Part shown: in pieces, positions 1 through 9,375 of the stretch | How positions within the stretch are numbered: the stretch's first letter is position 1 | Layout: every line of letters begins with the position of its first letter | Assembly: GCA_022821875.1 (NCBI GenBank) | Contig: JAJECV010000028.1 | Coordinates: 1 to 34,852, forward strand | Direction: 5' to 3' | DNA: 34,852 nucleotides | Source of the DNA: Rhodothermales bacterium | GTDB lineage: Bacteria > Bacteroidota > Rhodothermia > Rhodothermales > Bin80 | Position numbers and translations under genes: made by a program | The notes under the pieces: generated by a model | The model's database searches: none | Told to the model about the DNA's origin: nothing | What the model saw: only the letters and a program-made list of their open reading frames with translations

Positions 1-131
1 ACAAGGATAAGTGACTATGTATGCTAAAAACAAAAATAAAATGACATTTATGGCAGGGGAATGCACAAATACGCCTAATTGGGGCAGGATTTTCAGTCTT
101 TATGTGACATCAGGGTATTCTGGTTGGGAAT

Positions 132-1313
132 TCAGGCTAGAATACTTACCAGAGGCGAGTCAAATTCCCGTTTTTTCTGAAGAAGGAATGCCTCGTGTCC
201 GACATTGCATAGTTCTCTGACAGCGCCATGGAGCAATTTGTTGGTTCGTCCAAGCACCACACAGTCCTTATTTGATAGATCGCGTTTTTGAATGTCTTCC
301 CCGATAAATGCTGCTTCTTCATTTATCGAAGTAAAGTGCAGATAGCGAACTACAGGGATGGAGTTACAACTTTGCCGGAGTGAGACCAATTCACTTTTGT
401 TCGTTAGTCTGGTTCGGTTTTTTTCAATGAGAAGGTTCGCGAGATTAATTATTTCTGGGGGACATCGGTAGCTTTCGGGAAATTGAAGTGTGTGTAATTC
501 GTAATCACGCTGAAGATTTTTCAAGCGTTGGGTACTAGCTCCATTCCACTGATAGATCAGTTGATCATCATCTGCCACAACAAAAAGATTGTCGGTTCGC
601 TTGGGGGTAATGAGCCGGAGTAGATCGTATTGGGCTTGATTGGTGTCCTGAAATTCATCAATGCAGATATGCGACCAGCCTCTGCGAATTAGACGAACAA
701 TCTCAGGCTTTTTGATCAGCAGCTGTTTGGTCAGAAAGATCAGACTGCCAAAATCAAGATGCCTTGCACTGATGAGTAACTGATAGTATTTTTTAAAAAG
801 AGGCTGGACCCATGGTGGAGTAGATTCCAATGCAGAGAACGTTCTATTGCCATTATATGATTCTGAGAAAAGTCGATCAATGAGACCAAGCAAATTGCTT
901 GGATCTTCAGGGAAATCGGGATATTTATTGACAGGGAAATCCCGAATAGCGTCCTCAAGAAATGCAATCCGGTCTTCTCTCCCGTTAAGGATATTGAAAT
1001 CTGGACGAAGCCCAATATGGCTTCCATGCTGGCTCAAGGTTTCCGCTGCAAATTTGTGAAATGTTTGCAGGCGGACTCGGTCAGTATATTTTCCCAGGCG
1101 CTGATCTATTCTTTCCCGCATTTCGGATGCCGCCTTATTCGTAAAGGTCAGTCCTAACACGGCAGCGAGTTTGTTCTCCTGGAGCAATCTCGTTATGCGC
1201 AAAGTGAGAATTTCTGTTTTCCCTGAGCCAGGACCGGCAAGCACTAACAGGGGGCCATCATTCCAATCGGCGGCGGAGCGCTGATTTGGGTTTAGATCTT
1301 TATATTCAATCAA
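132..1313 (-). CDS. gajB: UvrD-like superfamily 1 helicase, GajB-like, C-terminally truncated
   Basis: This is the N-terminal part of a UvrD/Rep/PcrA-type DNA helicase. Seen in the 393 aa: Q motif LNPNQRSAA (about 7-15), Walker A AGPGSGKT (26-33), motif Ia TFTNKAA (about 56), motif II IDEFQDTN (about 217), motif III ADDDQLIYQWNGA (about 244) and motif IV YRCP (about 278). Motifs V and VI, needed to couple ATP hydrolysis to unwinding, are absent. The frame stops at 132-134, and all three frames of the next 40 bases downstream also contain stops. Known GajB proteins are close to 500 aa, so roughly 100 residues are missing. The start is TTG at 1311-1313, preceded by a G7 run that could act as ribosome binding site. 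It lies 34 bases downstream of the OLD nuclease, the usual Gabija order. The helicase identity is secure; the Gabija assignment rests on the pairing. Probably non-functional. Confidence 0.8.
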   Translation of the reverse strand: MIEYKDLNPNQRSAADWNDGPLLVLAGPGSGKTEILTLRITRLLQENKLAAVLGLTFTNKAASEMRERIDQRLGKYTDRVRLQTFHKFAAETLSQHGSHIGLRPDFNILNGREDRIAFLEDAIRDFPVNKYPDFPEDPSNLLGLIDRLFSESYNGNRTFSALESTPPWVQPLFKKYYQLLISARHLDFGSLIFLTKQLLIKKPEIVRLIRRGWSHICIDEFQDTNQAQYDLLRLITPKRTDNLFVVADDDQLIYQWNGASTQRLKNLQRDYELHTLQFPESYRCPPEIINLANLLIEKNRTRLTNKSELVSLRQSCNSIPVVRYLHFTSINEEAAFIGEDIQKRDLSNKDCVVLGRTNKLLHGAVRELCNVGHEAFLLQKKREFDSPLVSILA

Positions 1314-1319
1314 ATTGAT

Positions 1320-1326
1320 CCCCCCC
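1320..1326 (-). repeat. G7 homopolymer (coding strand) between gajA-like and gajB-like genes
   Basis: Seven C on the plus strand (G7 on the coding strand) lie 6 bases upstream of the TTG start of the helicase. An A precedes the run, so it can serve as an AGGGGG-like ribosome binding site. Its length might alter initiation, but this is inference only. Confidence 0.5.
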
Positions 1327-1347
1327 TGGCTAATGACAGTGACTTCT

Positions 1348-3005
1348 CTAGAATGGTACGAATTTTGGAGGAACTATTTTGGCATCACCATCCTCTAACT
1401 GGACAGTGATGTTTGCCGCCGCTTTTGATTTGAAGTTTTTGTACAGACGTAGGTTGATATACTCTTTCAGGAATCCGGGTTCGCCTCTTCTCTTTGTGAG
1501 TTTGGCCTCGTTTTGCGCAGACAAGTAATTTAGGTATGCATCCTCAAATCCGTTGAGAATCAAGCACGCTTCAATGTTAAGGTAAGGGAAACTGAAGTGA
1601 TCCTCTTCCAGTGTGTCATTCAACGCCTGACGGAGTTTAGGTTCAACCTCTTTGCGCTTCCCATCATCATCTCCAACACAGTACCACGCAATTCCAAGGA
1701 AATTTGCAACCTTAACCAGCATTCCAATTTCTGACTGGCCGAACTCCACTATACGTACGCCTTCTTCCTGAAGGTGCAGATAACAGGCCCTCGCAGCGGC
1801 CTCGTAGATCAAGACCTCCGTTTTTCCTTCAACCAGTAGCCAACATCTGGCAAACAGCAATTCCCCGCGCGTTCTGCGAATGTGGTGGTTGAACATGCGT
1901 GTCTCTGGTTCGGAGAGTTGACCATCTGGCACAAAAAATGCCTGAATTCCATTTGGAGTTTTTGCAGACGGCGAATATCATGAATATCAATTTCCGAGAT
2001 CATATCACCGCTGTGAGTCGAGATGATTTGTTGGTCGGTGTAACTGGGGATCAATTTCCAAAGTGTTCGTATAGCGGACGGATGGAGATGGGCTTCAGGT
2101 TCTTCCAGAGCGAGGATTGCGGATCCTCTATTTTGGTTTTTGATAAAGGCAAAAAATAGCATTAGAACGGCGAGACTCTGCGTTCCCTCACCATGTCGGG
2201 CAAGAGGAATTTTGGCCCCGGTTGTTGTTCCAATTTGAACCTCGGCTTTGGAAAGAATTTCAAACATGCGGTTTGGAATCGCCTCGATTGAAATGGGATC
2301 CTCATTAGCGAGAAGGACTAGGGACTGGAGTTCCCGAAGTTGATCTTTAACTTGCTCAAAACTGGCATGGGAAGCAACAATGATGTTGTTGACTTCCCTG
2401 AGCCCTTCTTCAATTTCTAGTTTTTTGTCTCTGGAGAGTTGAGAATCTTTTAGAAAAGGTCGCCAAAAGGGACCACTGGCCTTGAAGTGCTTCCCGGCAT
2501 CACGGAGTGCAGAGAGATAGTAGTAATGAAGTGTGTCCCGGAAAATTCCAGTTATATTTTTAGGGAGGCCGGTTAATTGTATACCTCCATGATCTTGAAA
2601 TGACGAGTCAACCTCATAGTTACCGGAATCTTGATTATATTTAGAAACGAGCTGGAAATAAATGTGTTGATTGCCGTGGTCACCCAATTGAAAAATTTTG
2701 GATCGTGTCAGCCGCCCCACTAATTCTTCGTCCCATGGCTGATCTTGTGATTCTGTAAAGGTCAGAGTAATTCTGATGGGATCAACAGACGAAGGTTCAG
2801 CATTTTCATCCGGCAGGTGAAAATCCATTGGATCAAATACAGTTCGGAGTCGGCCCGTCATGCTCCCGAGACATAACTTCAACGCATCAAGCACCGAGGT
2901 CTTTCCAGTGTTGTTCTCGCCGATCAGGACGGTAGTCTTGCCGAGTTCAAGGTTCATGTTTCTGATTCCTCTGAAATTTTCGATTTGAACGGAAGTGAGA
3001 TTCAT
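1348..3005 (-). pseudogene. gajA: OLD-family ATP-dependent nuclease (ATPase + TOPRIM), GajA-like, frameshifted
   Basis: The two frames together make one class 2 OLD nuclease. The first frame (3005 down to about 1960) carries the ABC-type ATPase: Walker A GENNTGKTS (29-37), Walker B region LEEPEAHLHPS (about 298-308) and STHSGD (about 327). The second frame (about 1962 down to 1348) carries the TOPRIM half, with RGELLFARCWLLVEGKTE (about 380-397) and the metal-binding VGDDDGK (about 443). In the T5 run at 1959-1963 (A5 on the coding strand) one extra base would restore a continuous reading RRLQ-K-TPNGIQAFFVPDG. The restored protein is about 552 aa, close to the usual GajA length. I chose the ATG at 3003-3005 because MNLTSVQIENFRG is the typical OLD N terminus; an upstream in-frame start at 3095 adds 30 unlikely residues. 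In Gabija the protein is a nucleotide-regulated nicking nuclease working with GajB. Real mutation and homopolymer sequencing error cannot be separated here. Confidence 0.8.
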
Positions 3006-3296
3006 TGTAGGGTTGTTTCTTTTGGAAGTGTGGTATCCCCCGATAAAATGGCAGTGGAGTGGATCGCTATGTTGGACATGGTAGTTAACAAACACGTAAT
3101 TTGTAGGCAGGCCGTGGGAACATGAAAATATATGTTTTAGCTTTGGAGTGGTTTCAATGATTTCGAATTTTTTGAATTAAATCAAGTCTGTTTTCAATAC
3201 GGATCGGTCGACTTTCCCAAATTTGACTGGGAAATAGCTTCTACCTTAGGATGAGATGCCGCCCAAAACCTCCCTGCACGATTTAACAAAAAACCG

Positions 3297-4310
3297 CTAC
3301 AGGCTCAGTTCATTTCTTACTAAGTGCGTACCCCTAACCAGTGCGTGCAATTTTTTGCGTGCCGCCCAGCGTGCAGTTTCACTGAAACCACAATCCGGAG
3401 CAAGGATTAACTGATTGGCGGGTACATGCTGCAAGACCTGGCGGATCCGGTCGGCAACCATTTCAGGGGGCTCAATAAAATAATTTTTAACATCAATCAC
3501 CCCGGCAGCAACGTTCCGACCGCTGGCGGCAATTTCGCCAGCCAGTTCCAGTTCCGCCATTTCCCGGTTCGCAAATTCCAGATGGATTTCATCTGCCGCA
3601 ATGTTAAGAATGCGTGGAAAAAGCGGAGCATAGGTACGATGGGCGACCGGCCGACCCATATAGTTGCCAAAGCATAGATGAAGTCCGATCTCTGCTTCCA
3701 CACCTTCAACGGACTGGTTGAAGAGTTCAACATATTTGTCGGGGACATTTTTATGAACTGCCGCAGAGGGTTCGTCCAATTGAATCAATGTGGCACCGGC
3801 TTTTACAACGGCTTTGAGCTCAGCATTGATGATTTCGGCAAAACGTGCGGCCACCGCCATGCGGTCTGCATAGATACCTCCTGTCTGGATTCGTCCTGCA
3901 AGTGTGTAGGGGCCGGGGCAGGTAACCTTGAGGGGGCGTTCCGTGCGTGTGCTTGCATAGAGAAATTCATCAACCAGTCCAAGCCCGTTCGGTGCAGAGA
4001 ATGGTTCGACAGCTTCATAACGTTCCCGCTGGTCGTGTCCGCCTGATCCCAGTTTTCGAAGTGGTTCAAGGGCCTGTAAGCCATCAAGATGTCCGTAGAA
4101 GCCGGCAGTAAAGAAGCCGAAACGGCGCATTTCGCCATCACTCACGATATCAATGCCTGCATCTTCCTGATCACGAAGTGCCATATCTACCGCATCGTCG
4201 AGCGTCTCTTGAACATCTAGCGGGCCATATTCACCTCGGCTCATCGCTTCGGTTGAACTGATGAGCCAGGATGGGACGGCATAACTACCGATTACACTGG
4301 TCTTGAGCAT
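3297..4310 (-). CDS. MetE-like (cobalamin-independent methionine synthase family) single-domain protein
   Basis: 337 aa with the (beta/alpha)8 fold signature of the MetE C-terminal / UROD-like superfamily. It opens with TSVIGSYAVPSW, and contains VSDGEMRR (about 57-64), CPGPYTLA (about 131) and TLIQLDEPS. The zinc ligands of the family are in place: H and C in HLCFGN (about 212-214), an E in LEFANRE (about 246) and C in APDCGFSE (about 306). It is half the size of MetE (about 750 aa) and lacks the N-terminal folate-binding half, so it resembles short core-MetE-type proteins annotated as methionine synthase II or 5-methyltetrahydropteroyltriglutamate-homocysteine methyltransferase family. The methyl donor cannot be inferred. 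It is a single gene, divergent from the FG-GAP gene across a 279-bp intergenic region; I see no riboswitch in its leader. Family assignment strong, exact substrate unknown. Confidence 0.8.
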   Translation of the reverse strand: MLKTSVIGSYAVPSWLISSTEAMSRGEYGPLDVQETLDDAVDMALRDQEDAGIDIVSDGEMRRFGFFTAGFYGHLDGLQALEPLRKLGSGGHDQRERYEAVEPFSAPNGLGLVDEFLYASTRTERPLKVTCPGPYTLAGRIQTGGIYADRMAVAARFAEIINAELKAVVKAGATLIQLDEPSAAVHKNVPDKYVELFNQSVEGVEAEIGLHLCFGNYMGRPVAHRTYAPLFPRILNIAADEIHLEFANREMAELELAGEIAASGRNVAAGVIDVKNYFIEPPEMVADRIRQVLQHVPANQLILAPDCGFSETARWAARKKLHALVRGTHLVRNELSL

Positions 4311-4479
4311 TATGTAAGAATTCGTTCTGATGAGGCGAAAGTTAACGGAATTCCCTCAAATTTCAAGGAGGGATGGTGGTCAGGATCCCTCTGTGTGTGT
4401 CCAAAATATCATTTGAAGGGCATGTAGTGGGCAAGAAATATGAAGAATCAGCCACTAAAATGCCCATTTTCAGATTGGG

Positions 4480-4513
4480 TTGGTCATAATTATCTAAAGA
4501 TTGCCTATATTTG
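4480..4513 (+). promoter_or_regulatory. Candidate Bacteroidetes-type promoter for the FG-GAP gene
   Basis: TATATTTG at 4506-4513 matches the TAnnTTTG -7 consensus of Bacteroidetes sigma-ABfr promoters exactly. A TTG that could serve as -33 element lies at 4480-4482, 23 bases upstream. The box is 76 bases before the ATG at 4590. The remainder of the 4311-4589 divergent region shows nothing else I can name. Confidence 0.45.
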
Positions 4514-4589
4514 AAGTGTCAGGGTTGCCGGTTGGCCAGAATAATGGTCTGCAGCAGTCCAAGCATTTACAACTAAAGCACGAAATCAC

Positions 4590-6515
4590 ATGTACAAAAA
4601 CACTTTACTACTTCTTTCTCTTCTGCTTTTTTGCGCAGCTCCCGCAGTTGCACAGAAAGTTGATTTTGAGTGGGCGCCCAGCCAGTCGGAGGGATTTTCG
4701 GGTACGGTCCCGATTCTAGGGACCCCCTATAGTATGCCGGCCTATTTTCCCGGTCTTCAAGCCGGTGCCAGAAGTATCGCCGGGCCGGTTGATCTGGACG
4801 GTGACGGAAAAATGGAAGTTGTCCTCAGCGATTATTCAGGCGGGGGGCGTGTGCATGTGCTTGAGAGCATTGGCACCGACATGTGGGAATTGATTTATTC
4901 TTCTCCGCCATTGGAGCCGACTACCGGGACTAGCAACAATGCCAGAGGCGTTGGAGCAGGGGATCTGGATGGTGATGGCATGGGAGAAATATTCCTTTTT
5001 GTAGGGCATGGACTTGCCGATGATAATCCGATCAAGGCACTAATCCCCGAACCACGACTTGCTGCTATGGAAGCAACAGGAGATAATACGTTTGGCGCAC
5101 TCCCGGAATTTTGGGATTTTGATGGCCAAGTTCCGAACCGGTTCCGGACTGAACAGATCAATATGGCCGATGTGGATGGAGACGGCATCCAGGAATTGCT
5201 CTGGGGCAATAATGGGAATAACACGTTCGATAACTGGTATGTCGTTACCGCAACCGGCCTTGGTACAGGATTTGCGACATGGACACAAGAGGCGAGATGG
5301 AGCAGCCGGACGACGGAAGACTTTGATCCCGTGAACCGTGGAGGCGGAAGTCCCTACGAAATCCTTCCAGCCGATCTGGACGGAGATGGGACCCATGAGC
5401 TCGTGTTGCAGACGTGGAATAATTTAAATTTTTCCAATATTGATGTAACGGGAGCAGACACATATGTGAGCCCAACGGGAGATCATGCATTTGCAAAATT
5501 AGGTCCTGGTGATACGGTTTCCCTGTTTGGATGCACGGCTGTAGATATGGACATGAATGAAGATGATGAGGTATACTGTCCAGATTTTAATACACGAAAC
5601 CTTGCACTTATCAACTATGAAACGGGCGAAAATGTACTGGAAATTCGGCACACCCCCGATACGACGGGTGCAGACTTAAGCATGAACAATGCAGTCTACC
5701 CGATCGTTGAGAATTCAATAGGCTGGGGGATTACTTCCGGCGATATTGATATGGACGGGATGCCGGAATTGATCGGGACAGGCCCGGGGCTTTCCTCCGT
5801 GGACGGCGAGGTGATGGCTGGTACCCCTAGATGGGTTACAATTGTAGACTTTAATGGGGGAGAGGTAGAGGATCCTGCCAATTACTCGGTCAGGCATGTT
5901 GAATTTCCTGCTTTAGATCCCGAAGCGATTTTCACCACGGTCAATCGTGACAGCGCGGGAACCATGACGACCTACTCTGAAGGAGCAGGGGGAGCCGCAC
6001 ATCAATTTGCATACTTGGGAGATGTAGACGGGGATGGCGATAATGAGGTGGCAATGGGATTCCAGGCGGTTCCAGACAGTGTTTACACGATTAACGAGGT
6101 GTTTAATCCGGCTGATTCAACGTATACCAGAACGGTGATGGATGCCAAGCCGAATCCGAATCGGATATTTATGCGCGTCCTCTCGGGGAACGGGCTCACG
6201 ACGAGTATTTCGTACGATAGAGTGATCACTCCCACGGACTTTGAACTGCATTCAAATTACCCGAATCCGTTCAACCCGTCCACGACGTTCTCATTTACGC
6301 TTCCACTGGACAAGCGGGTCAGTGTCAGGATCTATGACATGACAGGGCGTCTGGTTCGGACGCTGATTAATGATGAGTTCTATGCTCAGGGCAAGCATGC
6401 CGTGGAATGGAATGGACTGGGGGACAGTGGGCTGGCCGTTGCAAGTGGTCAGTACATCTATACGCTGGAGTGGGGGCAGTTTCGACATGCAAGGCGTATG
6501 GTCCTTGTAAAATAA
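4590..6515 (+). CDS. Secreted FG-GAP/VCBS repeat protein with T9SS type A sorting domain
   Basis: 641 aa. A clear signal peptide (about residues 1-22, hydrophobic LLLLSLLLF, ending AVAQ) sends it to the periplasm. The body has about seven calcium-binding-type loops: DLDGDGKMEV, DLDGDGMGEI, DVDGDGIQEL, DLDGDGTHEL, DMDMNEDDEV, DIDMDGMPEL and DVDGDGDNEV. They are spaced as in FG-GAP beta-propellers. The last 85 residues are a type A T9SS tail, with NYPNPFNPST, VRIYDMTGRLVRTL, GLAVASGQYIYTLE and a final RRMVLVK. It is therefore expected on the cell surface or released after passage through the type IX translocon. The ligand is unknown. The promoter-like box and the hairpin after its stop suggest its own transcription unit, although it sits just ahead of the TonB/T9SS run. 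The family is clear; biological role not inferable. Confidence 0.85.
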   Translation: MYKNTLLLLSLLLFCAAPAVAQKVDFEWAPSQSEGFSGTVPILGTPYSMPAYFPGLQAGARSIAGPVDLDGDGKMEVVLSDYSGGGRVHVLESIGTDMWELIYSSPPLEPTTGTSNNARGVGAGDLDGDGMGEIFLFVGHGLADDNPIKALIPEPRLAAMEATGDNTFGALPEFWDFDGQVPNRFRTEQINMADVDGDGIQELLWGNNGNNTFDNWYVVTATGLGTGFATWTQEARWSSRTTEDFDPVNRGGGSPYEILPADLDGDGTHELVLQTWNNLNFSNIDVTGADTYVSPTGDHAFAKLGPGDTVSLFGCTAVDMDMNEDDEVYCPDFNTRNLALINYETGENVLEIRHTPDTTGADLSMNNAVYPIVENSIGWGITSGDIDMDGMPELIGTGPGLSSVDGEVMAGTPRWVTIVDFNGGEVEDPANYSVRHVEFPALDPEAIFTTVNRDSAGTMTTYSEGAGGAAHQFAYLGDVDGDGDNEVAMGFQAVPDSVYTINEVFNPADSTYTRTVMDAKPNPNRIFMRVLSGNGLTTSISYDRVITPTDFELHSNYPNPFNPSTTFSFTLPLDKRVSVRIYDMTGRLVRTLINDEFYAQGKHAVEWNGLGDSGLAVASGQYIYTLEWGQFRHARRMVLVK

Positions 6516-6525
6516 TATGACCTTG

Positions 6526-6563
6526 ACCAGATGGAGGGGATAGATTGTCCCTTCCATCTGGTC
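6526..6563 (+). terminator. Strong inverted repeat after the FG-GAP gene
   Basis: An 11-bp perfect stem (GACCAGATGGA at 6526-6536 pairing with 6553-6563) plus a few further pairs after one mismatch. It begins 10 bases after the stop at 6515. No T tract follows, so it may be a terminator, an mRNA-stabilising 3' hairpin or an attenuator ahead of the TonB-receptor operon. Confidence 0.5.
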
Positions 6564-6627
6564 TCGGTTCAAGATGCACAGATTTTGTTGGAATACTCGT
6601 TCGTATTGTGAACCTTCGATAATACAC

Positions 6628-9375
6628 ATGCACAGACTTTGGGGGCTTGTACTCTTGACCTGTCTCTGGTGTATGCCTGCGTTAGGGCAGGGGAAAGTTG
6701 CCGGACACATTGAGGATGCCGGCACAGGGGAGGAGCTCATTGGGGTTGCAGTTCTGATTGAGGGCACGGGGCGCGGGACGACTACAGATGTGGACGGCAA
6801 TTATATATTGCTGAATCTGCGCCCAGGATCGTACACGCTTGTGTATTCCTACATCGGCTACCAAAGTCAGCGCGTCAACGATATTCAGGTCACTAGCGGT
6901 CAGACGACCCGGATTGATATTGAACTGAATCAGGCCGTCATTGAAGGGGAAGAGTTGGTCGTTCAGGCGGAACGCCCTCTGGTCCAGAAGGATCTAACGG
7001 CTTCCAAGAAAACCTTTATCTCGGAAGAGATTGAAGCGTTGCCCGTAGAGAGTCTTTATGGGATTCTTGCAACGACCGCAGGGATTACTACCGGTGTATA
7101 CGGAGAGTTGCATGTGCGCGGCGGCCGAAGCAATGAGATTTCCTACATGGTGGATGGACTTGCCGTAAGCAACCCGTTTAACACCGGCGGAGTCAATACC
7201 CAGGTCGCCATTGATGCCATTGATGAACTGACGGTGATCTCCGGAGCGTTCAATGCGGAATATGGGAAGGCAATGTCGGCAGTTGTCAATCTGGTCACCA
7301 AAGAGGGCGGAGAGAAATACGAAGGGTCCGTCACCGCGTATGCAGGAGACTATCTGACCGGAAATAATGATCTGTTCCTCCTGCCGGAAGGCGTAGATCT
7401 TAATTCCACGACGATTGAAGGATCTCTGAGTGGTCCGGTTCCAGTAGGCCCCCGCCTGCGATTTCTGGTGTCAGGAAGGTATGACAACAATAATGGGCAT
7501 CTTCATGGAATACGTCAGCATTTGCCGAGTGATTCGGCAAATTTCAACAGCAGCCCCTGGTACTACGAAATGCACGGGAAACCCTGGTGGGATTACTCGG
7601 ATAGTACCATCACGCTTCCAGACGGAAGCGAGGTGGGAGGAGCCGGACTTGAAATCCCCGATGAGCGGGTCGCAATGAATCCGAATGAGCGATTTAATAT
7701 CCTCTCAAAATTAACGGCCCGACCAACCAGCAATACTCAGGTGGAGTACTCCTATCTGATTGATAACAGTAAGGCGAAAGGGTTCAGTTTCGGGAATCGC
7801 TATAACCCGGATGGAGTCGCAAGTAATCAGCGTCGGAATCAGAACCACAGTTTACACTTTACGCACACCCTGAATCCCCAGACGTTCTATACCCTGAAGT
7901 TCTCTTATGCAAAGGCCGCATATGAAAATTTTCTGTACGAAGATCCACTTGATCCCCGCTATGTGAAGGATATTGGGGGCACTGGCGGGGGGAATGTGAC
8001 CGGGTTTCCCGGGAACAACTTTGCATTTGCGGGAAATCAGAAATTCCATATCTATGAAGACTCCGAATCCCTTCGGGGGAAGGCTGACCTGACCCGCCAG
8101 TATGGCATCACCCACGAAGTGAAGGTTGGAGTGGCGGCGCAGCAGCACAGTTTGAGTCGGCAGAATTTTGTCGTACTCTATGACGGCAACCAGTATCTGG
8201 AACCCACGGTGGAGTCGGTGGACAATCCCTCCCATGACCGCTATGACGATCAGAAGGTCTTTGAGTTCAGCGCATATGCTCAGGATAAACTGGAATTCGA
8301 TAATTTCATCATTAATGCGGGATTACGGTTCGAACGCTTTCAGCCGAACGGCACCTATATACCGGATCTTTTTGATCCGCAGGGAGAGTTGGGGGAGGCA
8401 ACCGTCAAGAATCTACTGCTTCCCCGCCTCGGGGTCTCCTTCCCGATTACGGAGCGTGGAATCATTCATTTTTCCTACGGACACTTTGCACAAATGCCAG
8501 GGCTGCGCAATCTGTATGTGAACCCGGAATTCGAATTTCCCAAGGGCAGTGTGCCAACCTTCGGCAATTCCAACTTGCGGCCCGAACGAACCGTACAGTA
8601 CGAGATTGGAGTTCAGCAGCAGGTGGGCGGCCTGCTGGCGATCCATATCACGGGGTATTTCAAAAATATCCGTGACTATATGGCCCTGCAATTGGTGCGC
8701 CATTCCACGATTGCCGGAGAAGATCTTTACAATATTTATCTGAACCGTGCATATGCGAACGTAACCGGACTTACCGTTGCCCTGACGAAGCGTAGATCCC
8801 AGAACGGGTTTTTGTCTGCCACGCTGGATTACACGTTTCAGATTGCAGAAGGAAGTGATGATGATGCCAACCGGTTCTTCTTCAATCGTCTGTCCGGACG
8901 TGAGAATGAGTTGGAGGTGGTTCCCCTGACCTTTGATCAGCGGCATGTCATTTCATATACGGTGACACTGTCTCGTTCCCGAAGACTTGGACTGTCATTT
9001 AACGGCCAGTTTGCGACCGGATATCCCTATTCTCCCTTCATTCTGGATCAGAATGTGGACCTTCCGACACGCAGCGGCCGAAAACCGGCGAAGTTTAATA
9101 TCGATGCACATCTGTTTAAGGAATTCAATCTGGGAGAGATCCCGGTCCGTACCTTTGTGAAAGTATTTAACTTACTGGATCGTCTGAACGAAAACTTTGT
9201 TTTCAACGATACCGGGCGTGCAACGTATTCACTTTCAGGCCAGCGGAACGTTCATGCGACATGGGAACCGAATTATCATCTTCCCGGCATCAAAACACTG
9301 GAAGAGTACAATACGCGTCCACACTGGTACTCCTCTCCGCGTCTTGTACGCGTGGGGTTAACGGTATCCTTTTGA
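6628..9375 (+). CDS. TonB-dependent receptor with carboxypeptidase-regulatory-like N-terminal domain
   Basis: 915 aa from the ATG at 6628; an in-frame ATG at 6574 would add 18 residues before the signal peptide. I prefer 6628 because MHRLWGLVLLTCLWCMPALGQG is a complete signal peptide. Domains: a carboxypeptidase-D-regulatory-like beta-sandwich (about 22-105, GKVAGHIEDAGTGEELIGV), then a plug (about 110-230) with LHVRGGRSNEISYMVDGLAV and FNAEYGKAMSAVVNLVTK, then a long outer-membrane beta-barrel. It ends in VGLTVSF with the usual terminal aromatic residue. Such receptors import ligands across the outer membrane using TonB/ExbBD energy. No SusD-like lipoprotein is adjacent, so this is not a typical Sus pair; its partner appears to be the T9SS cargo whose ATG overlaps its stop. 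Substrate unknown. Confidence 0.85.
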   Translation: MHRLWGLVLLTCLWCMPALGQGKVAGHIEDAGTGEELIGVAVLIEGTGRGTTTDVDGNYILLNLRPGSYTLVYSYIGYQSQRVNDIQVTSGQTTRIDIELNQAVIEGEELVVQAERPLVQKDLTASKKTFISEEIEALPVESLYGILATTAGITTGVYGELHVRGGRSNEISYMVDGLAVSNPFNTGGVNTQVAIDAIDELTVISGAFNAEYGKAMSAVVNLVTKEGGEKYEGSVTAYAGDYLTGNNDLFLLPEGVDLNSTTIEGSLSGPVPVGPRLRFLVSGRYDNNNGHLHGIRQHLPSDSANFNSSPWYYEMHGKPWWDYSDSTITLPDGSEVGGAGLEIPDERVAMNPNERFNILSKLTARPTSNTQVEYSYLIDNSKAKGFSFGNRYNPDGVASNQRRNQNHSLHFTHTLNPQTFYTLKFSYAKAAYENFLYEDPLDPRYVKDIGGTGGGNVTGFPGNNFAFAGNQKFHIYEDSESLRGKADLTRQYGITHEVKVGVAAQQHSLSRQNFVVLYDGNQYLEPTVESVDNPSHDRYDDQKVFEFSAYAQDKLEFDNFIINAGLRFERFQPNGTYIPDLFDPQGELGEATVKNLLLPRLGVSFPITERGIIHFSYGHFAQMPGLRNLYVNPEFEFPKGSVPTFGNSNLRPERTVQYEIGVQQQVGGLLAIHITGYFKNIRDYMALQLVRHSTIAGEDLYNIYLNRAYANVTGLTVALTKRRSQNGFLSATLDYTFQIAEGSDDDANRFFFNRLSGRENELEVVPLTFDQRHVISYTVTLSRSRRLGLSFNGQFATGYPYSPFILDQNVDLPTRSGRKPAKFNIDAHLFKEFNLGEIPVRTFVKVFNLLDRLNENFVFNDTGRATYSLSGQRNVHATWEPNYHLPGIKTLEEYNTRPHWYSSPRLVRVGLTVSF

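Noticed and set aside
11..220. 69-codon plus-strand open frame at the left edge
   Set aside because: It overlaps the antisense 3' end of the GajB-like helicase and shows no recognisable motif; most likely a chance frame.
4327..4340. CTGATGA...GAAA pattern resembling a hammerhead ribozyme core
   Set aside because: Only three bases separate the two core boxes, so stem II cannot form, and no matching cleavage-site stems I and III were found.
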